From Amorphophallus konjac (Eukaryota > Streptophyta > Magnoliopsida > Alismatales > Araceae), in contig CM040127.1 in the NCBI GenBank assembly GCA_022559845.1, forward strand, positions 29,660,708 to 29,724,707: 64,000 nt of DNA, in the 5' to 3' direction. The position numbers and the translations under genes were made by a program. Of the stretch, positions 34,081 through 46,027 are shown in pieces. Under the pieces are notes generated by a model. That model was given only the letters and a program-made list of their open reading frames with translations. It had not been told where the DNA came from and made no database searches. Position 1 is the first letter of the stretch. Each line of letters begins with the position of its first letter.

Positions 34081-34424
34081 CGAACCCTAGGTTATTGCAA
34101 GCGATGGAGACGAGCACCTAGGCACTGAGGCGAGGTGAGGCCGCGACTACTCGCCTCACCCCATCCCAATTCGCCTGGGCGAGTCTCCACGGTGTCGGCC
34201 CAGAGCCATCGGCCCGCCCATGACCCATCGAACCTACTTGCCCACCCACGACCCGCGATCTCCCGATTAGGGGATTCGGGAGATAAAACCCCTCATTCTC
34301 CCCTTCCTTCTCTCTCCTCAACAATCTCTCCTCCCCCCCCCCACAGTGCAACGGAACCCTAGCGACGATGGGTTGCGAACGACGAGTGGCTAGCGACAAA
34401 CGGCGAGCAGACGACAGGCACCTC

Positions 34425-34755
34425 TCTCCCCCTTTCTCTCTCGCACGCACTCTCTCTCTTTCTCGCTCCCTCTATCCATGTCTCTCTCTCACACACAGAC
34501 ACACACACACATGCATATCCCCTCTCTCACTCTGTTCTCTCACTCTCTATCTCCCTTTCCCTCTGTCTATGTCTCTCTCTCACACACAAACACACGTGCA
34601 CAGCCCCACCCCCTCTCTCGCTCTGTTCTCACACTTGCACTCTCTATCTCTCACTCCATCTCTCTCTGTCTCTCTCACAGGCACAGACACGCACGCACAG
34701 TCAAAGGGAGGGACCGAGCCCCTCTCTCATTCTGTCTCACCCTCTCTCTCTCTGT
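34425..34755. repeat. CT/CA microsatellite with about 100-bp higher-order units
   Basis: Three rough units each combine ctctctct runs, cacacaca runs and 'ctctgttctcacac'. Serine/leucine/threonine frames across it are compositional. Confidence 0.85.
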
Positions 34756-34948
34756 CTCCCACAAGTGACGATCAATTGTGCAGGGCCATCAACGTCGACG
34801 ACGGCAACAATAAATTAAAATTTCTGTTTAAATTTGTTTAGATTTGTTTAGATTTAGGAATGAATGAATTTAAGATGTTTATTGATTTTACGTATGCATT
34901 TTTGTGATATTTAGATATATGGTTTAATTTTTGAATTTATAATATGAG

Positions 34949-35211
34949 ATTTTTGCTTGAAAACTATTGTTAGAGAGGAATTTGTAAAAAAATCATTCCT
35001 AGAAATACATTAATAAACATATCACTGAGTTAATTCAAATTGTGCATAAATGTCATTTAAGCGTGATTTTTTTACAAGTTTTTGACAAAAAGAAGTGATA
35101 TACCAGCAAATAAATATGCCATTTGTGCACAATTTAGATTTTGTGTGCTAATATATTTGCAGGAATGGTTCTTTTCCAAATTCTCGTTTACCAATGATTT
35201 TCATGCAAAAA
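34949..35211. mobile_element. MITE with about 110-bp inverted repeats (copy 1)
   Basis: The left arm starts tttttgcttgaaaactattg and the right arm ends caatgattttcatgcaaaaa. Inner words 'atatcactgagttaattcaaattgtgcataaatg' and the reverse of 'gccatttgtgcacaatttagat' also pair. A second copy is at 57366-58122. The target duplication is not clear. Confidence 0.7.
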
Positions 35212-35418
35212 ACCTTATAAATATTTATTTAATAAAATCTTGCCTCAAACGTCTAGGCCATCGCCTAGGGGTTTGAAGCATGAGGCGAACCCCTAGTCAC
35301 CTCATGCCTCTGACTACGTAGCCCAAACCAGGTAGGTATCGGACGGGGTCCCACCACCTACCCGGCCCAAGTTGGTCTCCCTAAAGACCTATCCAGTTCG
35401 GATAGGCCCCCGGATGCC

Positions 35419-35426
35419 TATAAATA
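35419..35426 (+). promoter_or_regulatory. TATA box of LTR-D
   Basis: TATAAATA follows the last inverted-repeat words and 'cccccggatgcc'. Sequence after it ('caaggagcaaatttagag...gaagacttg') resembles the downstream part of the other LTRs. Confidence 0.7.
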
Positions 35427-35524
35427 CAACCCCCTAGGCCCCGATCAGGACACAAACAACTCAAGGAGCAAATTTAGAGTTTTTGAAGACTTGTGCTTTC
35501 GTTTTGTGCATTGAAGACTCAAGC

Positions 35525-35552
35525 AAGGGTATGTATACAAACATACCCTTGT
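35525..35552. other. Perfect 11-bp hairpin in LTR-D
   Basis: CAAGGGTATGT, a 6-nt loop, then ACATACCCTTG, about 105 bp downstream of the TATA box. It would lie in the 5' part of the transcript. Confidence 0.8.
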
Positions 35553-36084
35553 AATGGCGGTTATGCCCCTATGTGTTGTGTAGTGTAATATCTTGTAATT
35601 TTATGGGGAAAGTCATGTAATTTTATGGATTAATCAGAAATTATGAAAATATCCCTCAATTTACAAGAAAACCCCTAGAATGCCATGAAATTGCAAAATT
35701 GTCTATAATTTTCAAAAATTACAGAAATGTCCTGCATTTTTGTAGAAAAGTCTTGCAAAGCCTACAAATCGTCGAAAAGCCATGTATTTTACAGAAAAGC
35801 CCTGTAATTATGGGCATGTCTTGTATGTTTATTGAAATTGAAATATCCAAGGTTTATAAAAAAATCTTGAATTTCTGTAAATTGTGTAAATGCCCCTCCA
35901 ACTATGTATGTCTTTCATGTGTCCCCGCCTCAGAGATGAGTTCAAGTAATTCATCCAACGATCCTGCACCGATCAACTTGGCGATCCAATGGCTCGATTA
36001 TGATGAAGCTCGAAATCAACTCTACGACGGCGATCGAACAGACTGATGAAGATAAGTCCCTAAATCACTCGACCAAACCTAAAG

Positions 36085-36770
36085 CCAGCACCAAACCACA
36101 AATAAACCCTAGCCAATACCAAACTACAATTAAACCCTGACCAGTAACAAACTACAAATAAACCCTAGCCAGTACCAAATTGCAAATAAACCCTAGCAAG
36201 AACCAAACTGCGAATAAACCTAGCTAGTACCAAATTACAAATAAATCCTAGCCAATACTAAACTACAAATAAACCCTAGCCAGTACCAAACCACAAATAA
36301 ACCCTAGCCAATACCAAACTACAATTAAACCCTGACCAGTAACAAACTACAAATAAACCCTAGCCAGTACCAAATTGCAAATAAACCCTAGCAAGAACCA
36401 AACTGCGAATAAACCTAGCTAGTACCAAATTACAAATAAATCCTAGCCAATACTAAACTACAAATAAACCCTAGCCAGTACCAAATTGCGAATAAACCTA
36501 GCTAGTACCAAATTGCGAAGAAACCCCAACCGGTAGCAAACTGCGAATAAACCTAGCTAGTACCAAACTATAAATAAACCCTAGCTAGTACCAAATTGCA
36601 AAGAAACCCCAACCAATATCAAACTGCGAATAAACCCTAACCAATACCAAACTGCAAGTAACCCCCTACCAGTGTCAAACTCCAAATAAACTCCTACTAG
36701 TATCAAACTGCAAATAAACCCTTAAATGGCACCAAACCGTAAAATAGACCCCAACTAGTGTCAAATATTA
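36085..36770. repeat. Telobox-rich tandem array in LTR-D
   Basis: Units of about 27-34 bp read 'aaataaaccctagccagtaccaaattgc'. AAACCCTA occurs ten times (as AAACCCTAG or AAACCCTAA). A 195-bp segment is duplicated exactly or nearly so: 'accaaaccacaaataaaccc' begins at 36090 and again at 36285. Confidence 0.88.
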
Positions 36771-37384
36771 ATACAAATTACAAATATACCCTTGCCCTTG
36801 CAAGTGTACCCTAACCCAAGCCATGGTTTTCAATACTGCCCGATATGTACCGGGCCGGGCCGGTACATATCGGTACTGGCCTCAGCCGGTCCGGTTCTGC
36901 CCATTTTCTACCGGTACCGGCCAGTACAATTTCAAAAATAAAAAAAATGAAAAATTGGATGAACTGGGTTGTACTGCCCGATTCATCCATCGGGGCCCCC
37001 CGATATGGAGAGCTGGGAGGCTCTCACGGGCTGCATTGTGCGATGCAGCCCGTGAGACTCGCAAGGTTGTCAGTTTCGGTTTCAAACCGAAACCAGTCAG
37101 TTTCAATTTCGGCCGAAATCGGCTGAAAAGGATAAAAAAAGATCAAAATAAATGTAAAAAAATAGGAATAATCAAAAATATATAAATAATCACATAAAAA
37201 TTAGAAAATTCATTAGGCATGTATTTGATTATAAAGATATTGGATTAAGTGCAATAAACATGAAGACTAATAGGTTCAAGCAGTACAATAAACGTGATGA
37301 AGTAAGCATTGAACATGTTAAACTAATATTGTTGAGTACATATTAAACATGAAATAGGCTCAAGCAGTATAATAAACGTGATCC

Positions 37385-39215
37385 TTACTTAAATGATGAT
37401 GCACTAATATGGATAATAACTAGAAGAACATTCTCCCTCATCATCTGAGCCTTGATGTTGATACCCATAACCAAGTTGCATGTATTGTGTATATTCACTA
37501 TAACCAAATAATGAGGTAGCCAAGTCCTGCATCTCTCTTTGGATCCCTCTTGGAGTGTAAGGTTGTCGGCTTTATTCGAATCCAGAATCAGCATAAGAAT
37601 CTTGAGGAAGAGAAGAGGAACTGGACGGATGTGGATGAAACTGGAATGCTGGTTCATGACCCCACGACCCATAAATGGCTACTTCCTGTTGGCCACCTCG
37701 TAACCTGATGGATGCCCATATTGATTCTGTGAATCATATCCTCGCTCACCCTGACTGTATCCTCTGCTCGTGTCTGCGTGGAAGGAGAAAGTACCAGCAT
37801 ATGTGCCACCGCCAGTAGTACCACTTGCAGCACCTGCAGCACCTATAGCACCTGTAGCACATGCACATTCACCGGGATAATCATCATCATCACCACCAGC
37901 ATCATCATCATCACCATAAGAAATCAGTTGCCTTTTAGCCTTTGGGGATGCTTTTTTCTATTTTGGTGTGATTTCTTCAGCCACCCTTGACATGAATCTT
38001 TTTCCCCTTGGCGTGTGCCTCAGATAAATCTGCTTCAACTGCTCAATTGCCAGGTCCTCTCGAGCAGCAGCACTAGTCCTCTCAGTTAGCCCATGCACTG
38101 ATGTACTTCTTCTTAAGGATACAGGTCGCTTGACCATTCTAGGAGTGACTGGCCTGCTATCTGATTCTGAGTGTCTAGCTGGCTCAAACTCAACATGTTA
38201 CTCAATGTCATCGACAAACAAAGCTGGGTCCCTTCTCTGGTGCGCTTGAGTCTCCCTGGCCCTCTTTGTTGCTCTTTTGAATTCTGGATCTCTTGGCTCA
38301 TCTTCATCTAGTATGCCCTCTGCCCATCTTTTATCATCATCATCAAAAACGGGCTCATCAACCTGCTCTCGTGTCTCCACCCAAGACTGCAAGGGATTCT
38401 CATCATCAAATAAAGCATCCACATCAATTTGTGCAGTGGCATCCTCCGCGACGCGTTTCTCCCGCAGCTGTTGTCTCAACTTCATGTTTTTTATTCTCAA
38501 TCTCACATTGTAGTGGCAGTAAATTAATTTTTCTAACCGTTCAGCCTTTAGCCGATTGTGAACCTTTGAGTGTATAAGGCTGAACGTGCTCCAATTTCTT
38601 TCACATTGGCTTGCTGATGTGGTTTGACTCAGCACCCTGATTGCAATGAAAGCCAATGCAAAACTGCCCAAATCTCTATTATTCACCATTATCCACCAGT
38701 CAGCTGTTCCACCAACCATAAACAAATAAATATAAGTTGTAAATAAAAATCAATTCTCCATGATGTACTAATACATATTGAGGTTAAGAAAGTACAAAGA
38801 TAAAGTAGATCTGGGCTCACTCTTCCCACAATGTATTGCAATTGGGAGTCAGAATACATCCCAGTTCTCATTCTATAGTAGTTCATCTACAAAGATAAAG
38901 TAATATATTAACATAACTACTTAAGTAAATTCTATACCTCTTATTCATAAAATCAATAAAGGCCAACCTATACTTCGGCCTGAAGTCTCTTTTCTGGTGT
39001 CCTAGATAAACGACCAATGACTTTTAAAGTGCCTTGAAGCACCTAGCCATCAACATGTGCATTGGCATTGTACATAAATCGAGGGTTGAGGAAATAACTT
39101 GTATTTGTGTATAGTTAACTAAATGTTAGATATAAAATAACCTAAAGAACAATGTATCAATACAATTAATCACTCACCAGCTGCATGCAAGTCGTGGTGT
39201 AATGTGTTGTCCCAT
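37385..39215 (-). pseudogene. hAT-3 transposase, C-terminal half
   Basis: Reading right to left: the exon ending HHDLHAAG near 39180, short exons to about 38815, then the hATC exon with WWIMVNNRDLGSFALAF and VLSQTTSASQCERNWS (about 38580-38700), the acidic region EIDVDALFDDENP-like (IDVDALFDDENPLQSW), and the G/S/Q/Y-rich tail near 37385-37880. Frameshifts occur near 38200 and in the tail. It is the continuation of 50084-51752. Confidence 0.85.
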
Positions 39216-39474
39216 TGTTGACCCCACAAAATATCTACATAAGTTTCATATTTTCAAAAAAAAATGGAAGGAGAAATATATATTTGACGAGGGCTGGCAA
39301 GATGACTGACTTTTATATTTAGGTGCATGAAAAAAAAATATGTGGAAGTCATGTCACAATCCTCCCTATAAGCCAAAAAGCCAAAGAGAAGGGTTCCACG
39401 TGTTGAAAGTTGATTTTTTTAAGTTGTACGGGAGCTTTTATAGCAGAAAAAGGCCAAAAGAGGGCCTCTCCGGA

Positions 39475-39625
39475 CCTGCCAGGCCGGAGGGACACCTCCT
39501 CTGCCCTGTGCAGGCCGGAGGAGGATCCCTCCGCCCTGCACAGGCCGGAGGGACCTCCCCGCCCTATGCAGGCCGGAGGGGGCTCCCTCCGCCCTGCAGG
39601 CCGGAGGAGGGGTTCCTCCCCCCAT
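39475..39625. repeat. GC-rich hairpin array of LTR-A2
   Basis: About five units of 'aggccggagg' alternate with 'cctccgccctgcac' and related words. Each CCTCCG ... CGGAGG pair encloses an inner CCTG/CAGG pairing. A purine stretch (39640-39700) and 'gattccaccggaggagg ... tcctccgcc' follow before the TATA box. Confidence 0.85.
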
Positions 39626-39771
39626 GGTTCTTTCGTCCACTCAGAAAAATGAAGAAAAAAAAAACTAAAAAGGGAGAGGAAGAGACTGGGCGGAGAAGTT
39701 GAAAGGTCAACCGTTTGGGATTCCACCGGAGGAGGTTGAAAGAGGAGTCCTCCGCCCCACCTCCCAGCAGC

Positions 39772-39779
39772 TATAAAAG
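39772..39779 (+). promoter_or_regulatory. TATA box of LTR-A2
   Basis: TATAAAAG in 'cagcTATAAAAGagaggcagg', 147 bp after the hairpin array. Confidence 0.78.
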
Positions 39780-40559
39780 AGAGGCAGGCCCCTTAGTAGT
39801 AGCAACTCTGAATAGCATAGGAGCTCTCGTGAGCAACAGCGTAGGTAGGAGATAGATTTTTTTTGGGGAAGATGGCTTGCCTAAGCATGGGGAGGGATAT
39901 GGTCACCACAAAAAGGCCCCCCCTGAGAGTTCAAGTCACCTCCTTGGGGAGTGGTGAGCCTAAGAAACTCCTCACCTTAACTATGAAGACATTGTTGGCA
40001 GTTTCGGCCGAAACGTATCGATTTCAGCCATAACCGATACGAAAACGCCCCCTATCACTGTAGCAACCCGAAACATAAAGGGTGTATCGGTTTCGGGCGA
40101 AATCGATACTGGTTTCGCTCGAAACCGGTCAGTTTCGGCCCGAAACCATCCGGTTTCGGCCGAAACACGTGAACCCCCTTTATCATTTGCTGTCTCCCCC
40201 CCCCCCCCCCGAAACCCACTACCCAGCCAACAGCCAAGCCAGGGTTTCGGCCGAAACCCTCCCTCCCTGCTGCCTGCTGTCTCTCGCTGGCCTACTGCCG
40301 CTGCTGTGCTGCTGGCCCGCCGCTACTGTGCTGCTGCCGCTGCTGCAGTGCTGCTGGTGCTGTTGCTACTGTGCTGCCTGCTGCCGGTGCTGCCTGTTGC
40401 GCTTGCTGTTGCTACAGCAGGTGCTGCTGTTACTCCCACCGCGGCACCGCCCTACTGCCACCGCCGGACCGCCGGACTGCCGGACTGCCCACCCCCTGCT
40501 AGCCTGCTGTGCACTTCATTGGGTTGTAAGTATTTTTTTACCTTAATTTGTGCAACCCT

Positions 40560-41465
40560 AATTAGTTCAGATTTCAAAATAAACCTTAATTAGATACTTA
40601 AAATTAGATTCATTACTAATTAACCCCTAATTCATGCAAAAAAAATTGGGCCTTTCGTCTAATTCAACTTTCTTAGCCACAATTGAAGGTTAGATAAGTT
40701 TCATTGACGAATTTGGGGTGGAATCATGCTGGGATTATATGTTTATGAAGGATAATTAGGACTTAATTAGTAATTAAGGCTTAATTAGTTCATAAAAATT
40801 GAGACTTTGTCTAATTCGAGTTTCTTAGTCACAATTGAAGGTTAATTAAGTTTCATTAACAAATTTGGGGTGGGATCATGCTGGGATTATATTTTTATGA
40901 AGGGTAATTAGGACTTAACTAGTAATTAAGGCTTAATTAGTTCAAAAAAAATGGGGCTTTTGTCTAATTCGAGTTTCCTAGTCACAATTGAAGGTTAATT
41001 AAGTTTCATTGACGAATTTGGGGTGGGATCATGCTGGGATTATATTTTTATGAAGGGTAATTAAGGCTTAATTAGTTCAAAAAAATTGGGGCTTTTGTCT
41101 AATTCGAGTTTCCTAGCTACAATTGAAGGTTAATTAAGTTTCATTGATGAATTTGGGATGGGATCATGCTGAAATGTCATTTTTATGAAGGGTGATTAAG
41201 GGTTATTTGGTAATTAAGTCCTAATTACCTCATAAAAATTGGGACCTTCGTCTAATTCGACTTTCTTAGCCACAATTGAAGCTCAATTAAGCTTCATTGA
41301 CGAAATTGGGGTGAGATCATGCTGGGTTTTTTTTATGAAGGGTGATTCAGGGTTAATTGGTAATTAAGCCCTAATTAGTCCATCAAAATTGGGACTTTCG
41401 TCTAATTCGACTTTATTACCCACAATTGAAGCTCAATTAAGCTTCATTCAATAATTTGGAGGTCT
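40560..41465. repeat. Promoter minisatellite of hAT-4
   Basis: About six units of about 130-155 bp repeat 'cacaattgaaggttaattaagtttcattgacgaatttggggtgggatcatgctggga' in parts. The array ends about 70 bp before the transposase start codon at 41535. hAT-2 has about five such units, and hAT-1 and hAT-3 about three to four. Confidence 0.88.
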
Positions 41466-41534
41466 ATCATGTAGAATTGCCTTTTTTTCATCGTACTTAC
41501 AAGAGATTGTCTTTGACTGTCTTAATGCAGCATC

Positions 41535-44500
41535 ATGCCTAGACGTCAGCAAACACAGGAGCAGCAAGGGCAAGAGGATTCGGGGTGGGCCCACCTGACC
41601 TTAGTTGATGCTAAGAGAAGAAAGGTTAAATGTAATTATTGTGGTAGAAAGATGCATGGCGGAATTACCAGAGGAAAGCAACATTTGGCAGGGGTACTAG
41701 GAGAGGTGAGACAATGTGACCACTGTCCACGAGAGATGCGAGAGGAGATGCGCCAGTGCCTTCTAGGTAAAAATGAGAGGATGCAACAAAGGGTTGAGGA
41801 TGAGGAGGAAATTGTTGAGGAGATTTCTGGCAAAAGGGTTAGGAGGGATGATGATGAGGAAGGCACTGAAGATTCTGATCCGGAGCTGACTGAAGGAAGG
41901 GAGCGTGAAGAAGCCGCTCGAAAGAAAGGAAAGGCACACATGGGTTCAGGAGGAACCTACTCCAGTACAGCTGCACAACGTCCTCACGTTGGTGCTGCCC
42001 CGCCCCCGCAGACGCAGAGAACAGGTCCCATGGACAGTTATCTCCACAGAAGGCCCCAGGCTACACAACCTAAGATCAAAAGTGCATTGAGAGGGGTCAA
42101 AAAATATGCAGAAGTTGCAGGGCAAGCATTTAAAAGCATCTGTAAATGATTTTTTCATGCAGGTGTCCCTGCACATGCTGCTGAAAGTGAATATTTTCAA
42201 CCTATATTGGATGCCATAGCAAATGCTGGCCCTGGCTTGAAGGTGCCGTCACGTCGGGACATATACGGGCGTGGGCTTAAGGCAGAGGTTGAGGAGCTCC
42301 ATGACTGGGTCGAAAGCTTCAAGCATATATGGATAGAGAGAGGATGCACTATTATGTGTGATGGTTGACTGGTACCACGAAAAAGTCCATGATTAACTTT
42401 TTGGTCTATTGCATCGAAGGTACAGTATTTGTAAAATTTGTAGATGCATCAAATTTTGAAAAAACTGCCAATTATTTGTTTCATTTGATGGACAACATGG
42501 TAGACGAAATTGGTGAAGAAAATGTCGTACAAGTTGTTATTGATAATGAAGCCAGTTATAAGGCTGCAGGGAGGAAATTGATGCATAAGCGCAGGCATTT
42601 ATATTGGCTCTCATGCGCAGCACATTGTCTATATCTCAAACTTGAAGACATAGGGAAGGACAAACATGTGAAGAAGACGGTTGAAAGGGCACAAAAGATT
42701 ACCCAGTATATTTATGGCCATCCTAGGATATTGAACATGTTCAGGGAGCATGCAAGTGGAGGGCGAGATATCATCCGTGCAGGGCCAACCAGATTTGCTT
42801 CAAATTTCATTTCTTTGGAGTCTCTGCATAAGTATAAAGTTGAACTCAATTATTACTTCTTTATCCTTATAGTTATGATCCGTATTTGATTCAAATTTTA
42901 TTTCTTTGCACAGGTATAAGAATGAGTTAAAAGCTTTCATGTACCATAATACCCTGCGGGAATACATCGACAAGGGCAATGTTGATGCTCAGATGGATTA
43001 TTTGGATGTCTGTCACATCATGGACGACAACAAATTCTGGGGCAGAGTAACAGGATACATGAAAGTAGTCACCCCCCTCGTGAAGGTCCTAAGATTGGTC
43101 GATGGCGATGACAAGAATGATATGGGATATCTGTATGAGGCCATGGACCGTGCGAAATTGGAGTTGCAGGAGTCCCTTCCCAAAGAATATGCAAAGTGGT
43201 GGAAGATTATTGACTATAGATGGGACACCACATTACACCACGACTTGCATGCAGCTGGTGAGTGATTATTTGTATTCATACATTATTCTTTAGGTTATTT
43301 TACATATAATATTTAGTTAACTATATACAAATGCAGGTTATTTTCTGAACCCTCGATTCATGTACGATGCCAATGCACATGTTGATGCCGAGGTGCTTCA
43401 AAGCACTTTAAAAGTCATTGGTCGTTTATCGAGGACACCAGATAAGAGGCTTCATGCGGAAGTAGAGGTTGGCCTGTTTGATTTCATGAATAAGAGGTAT
43501 AGAATTTACTTAAGTAGTTATGCTAATCTATTATGTAATTTTTGTTGATGAAAAACTATAGAATGAGAACTGGGACGTATTCTGACTCCCAATTGCTATA
43601 CGCAGTGGGAAGAGTGAGTCCAGGTATACTTCATCTTTGTGCTTTCTTTGCAATTACATCTTCCTTAATTGATTTTTATTTACAACTTATATTTATTTGT
43701 TTATAGTTGGTTGGTGTAATAGCTGACTGGTGGATCATGGTGAACAATAGACAATTGGGCAGTTCTGCATTGGCTTTCATTGCAATCAGGGTGTTGAGTC
43801 AAACCACATCAGCAAGCCAATGTGAAAGAAATTGGAGCACGTTCAGCCTTATACACTCAAAGGTTCGCAATCGGCTAAAGGCTGATTGGTTAGAAAAATT
43901 AGTGTACTACCACTACAATATGAGGTTGAGAATAAAGAATATGAGGTTGAGACAACAGCTGCGAGACAAACGCGTCGCCGAGGATGCCGTCGCAGAAATT
44001 GATGTAGATGCCTTATTTGATGATGATAATCCCTTGCAGTCTTGGGTGGAGACACGAGAGCAGGTTGATGAGCCCGTTTTTGATGTTGATGATAGAACAT
44101 GGGCAAAGGGCATACTTGATGAAGATGAGCCAAGAGATCCCAAATTCAAAAGAAAATCAAAGAGGGCCAGAGATACTCATGCGCACCAGTCTAGGGTTGT
44201 TGATGACACTGAGGAGCAGTTCGAGTTTGAGCCAGCTAGACACTCAGATACAGATAGCAGGCCAGTCACTCCTAGAATGGTCAAGCCATCGATCTCCTTA
44301 AGAAGAAGTACATCAGTGCATGGGCAAACTGAGAGGACAAATGCTGCTGCTCGAGAGGACCCGACAATTGAGCAGTTGAAGCAGATTTATGTGAGGCACA
44401 CGCCAAGGGCAGGAGGATTCAAGTCAAGGGTAGCTACAGAAACCGAACCAAAAGAGAAAAAAACATCCCCGAAGGCTAAAAAGCGACTGATTTCTTGTGG

Positions 44501-44915
44501 TGATGATGATGATGGTGATCATCCCGGAGGTGCTGCATGTGGTACAGGTGATGCAGGTGATGCAGGTGGTACTACTGGATACAGTCAAGGTCAACGAGGA
44601 TATGATTCACCAGGTTACGCAGGTGGCCAACAGGAAGCAGCTATTTATGGGTCGTGGAATTATGAACCATCATTCCAGTTCCATCCATATCCGACCAATT
44701 CCTCTTCTCTTCTTCAAGATTCTTATGTTGATACTGGATTCCAATCAAGCCAACCAAACACTCCAAGAGGGATCCAAAGAGGGATGCAGGACTTGGCTAC
44801 CTCATTGTTTGGTTATAGTGAATATAGACCATACATGCAACCTGGTTATGGGTATCAACATCAAGGGCCAGACGATGAGGGAGAAGGTTTTTCTAGTAAT
44901 TATTATCCATATTAG
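41535..44915 (+). pseudogene. hAT-4 transposase
   Basis: This best-preserved copy starts MPRRQQTQEQQGQEDSGWAH. Visible are a BED finger (CNYCGRKMHG...GKQHLAG), the SYLHRRPQATQPKIKSALRG linker, the DUF659/RNase H-like core (TKKSMINFLVYCIEGTVFVK; HLYWLSCAAHCLYLKLEDIG), a YKNELKAFMYHN exon (42915-43257), short exons, and the hATC region (VLSQTTSASQCERNWS, from about 43795). The tail is rich in Gly/Tyr/Gln/Ser and ends YYPY at 44915. Introns lie at about 42835-42914, 43258-43336, 43468-43558 and 43623-43722. Breaks are TGA for Trp at 42147 and a one-base loss after TGTGATGGTTG near 42368. With these two repaired in nature it would be about 900 residues, a typical plant hAT size. Confidence 0.88.
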
Positions 44916-46027
44916 GTAAGAATCAATGAATTTTTGTAACATTTATTTTGTCTAATTTGGTTTATTGTACTACTTATATTAATGTACAATGGAATATTAG
45001 TTTAACTTTCACATGTTCAATGTTTGAAGTTCAATGCGTAATTGTCTACTTCAAGGTTATTGCACTAACTTATACAGTCAAATGCATGTGTAATATTTTT
45101 TGTGATTTTAAGTGATTATTTATATTTTTTATGATTTTTTTCAGATTTTTTAAATTTAATTTGATTTTTTTAACCTTTTATCTGGGTTTCGGCCGGTTTC
45201 GGCGGAAACCAAAATCGATACCGAGTCGTATCGGTTTCGGACCCGGCCGAAACCGAGTCTGAAACCGAGTTTGCCTTCCTTGTATGAAGAAGGGAATTTT
45301 ATTATATGGAGCCCTCTATATGGGAAATTCCTTGTGATGCAGATTTGTGCTTCAGATTTCTAAATTATATGGAGCTCTACATGGGAAATTCCATGTGATG
45401 CAGATTTGTGCTGCAAATTTCTAAATTATATGAAGCTCTATATGGGAAATTCCCTGTGCTGCAGATTTCTAAATGCCTGTGTTGCAGATTTCCATCTGAA
45501 AATCAATAAAAATGCCTGTACTATAGATGGAAAGGGACAATAAAAAAGTACTCAAGGAAAATCAAAGGGAGAGAAAAAATGAAATGAAGATGCATTCAAC
45601 AAATTTGAAGAAAAAATGAAGGCAAGTGTTAAAACTGCAGAAATACCCCAGTGGGCATAAAATTGCAGAAATACCCCCGGTGGGCACAAAGTTACAAAAA
45701 TACCCCCGGTGGTCACAAAGTTACAGAAATACTCCCGATGACGAGAAAATTACAGAAATACCCCGATGATGGGAAAATTATAAAAATACCCCTAACGGTG
45801 GAAAAATACAAAAGACCCTAAAATATCAAAAAATTACGAAAATATCACATTTGTGGGAAAGTTGTATGAAAGTTATTGTTCAGTCTAGAAACTGCACAAA
45901 GTTCACGGTTTGTCTTAAAATCACCAAAGAATGCTCTTGCTCCGGTTGGCGCCGTTTGCACGACCCGGTGGAGCGGGACTGTTGACCCATAAAATATTTT
46001 TACAAAATTCAGATTTTGTAAAAATAG

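Larger units (their letters stand above)
34100..35310. mobile_element. Insert X in LTR-D, probable DNA transposon
   Basis: Similar words occur in opposite orientation at its ends: 'actgaggcgaggtgagg...cgcctcacc' near 34123-34165 and 'gaggcgaaccccta...cacctcatgcctctg' near 35281-35313. Between them are a CT/CA-rich block and a MITE. I could not identify a target duplication, so the borders are approximate. No protein domain is visible; the 34368-34841 frame is microsatellite. Confidence 0.45.
39990..45282 (+). mobile_element. hAT-4, uninterrupted 5.3-kb element
   Basis: It starts CATTGTTGGCAGTTTCGG, ends GAGTTTGCCTTCCTTG, and is flanked by tatgaaga on both sides (39982-39989, 45283-45290). 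In order it holds palindromic TCGGCCGAAAC subterminal DNA, a CTG-rich leader, promoter repeats, the transposase gene and the 3' end. It is the only hAT copy here without another element inside and shows the full size of the family. Confidence 0.95.

Noticed and set aside
34368..34841. 157-residue Ser/Leu/Thr frame
   Set aside because: Translation of a CT/CA microsatellite.
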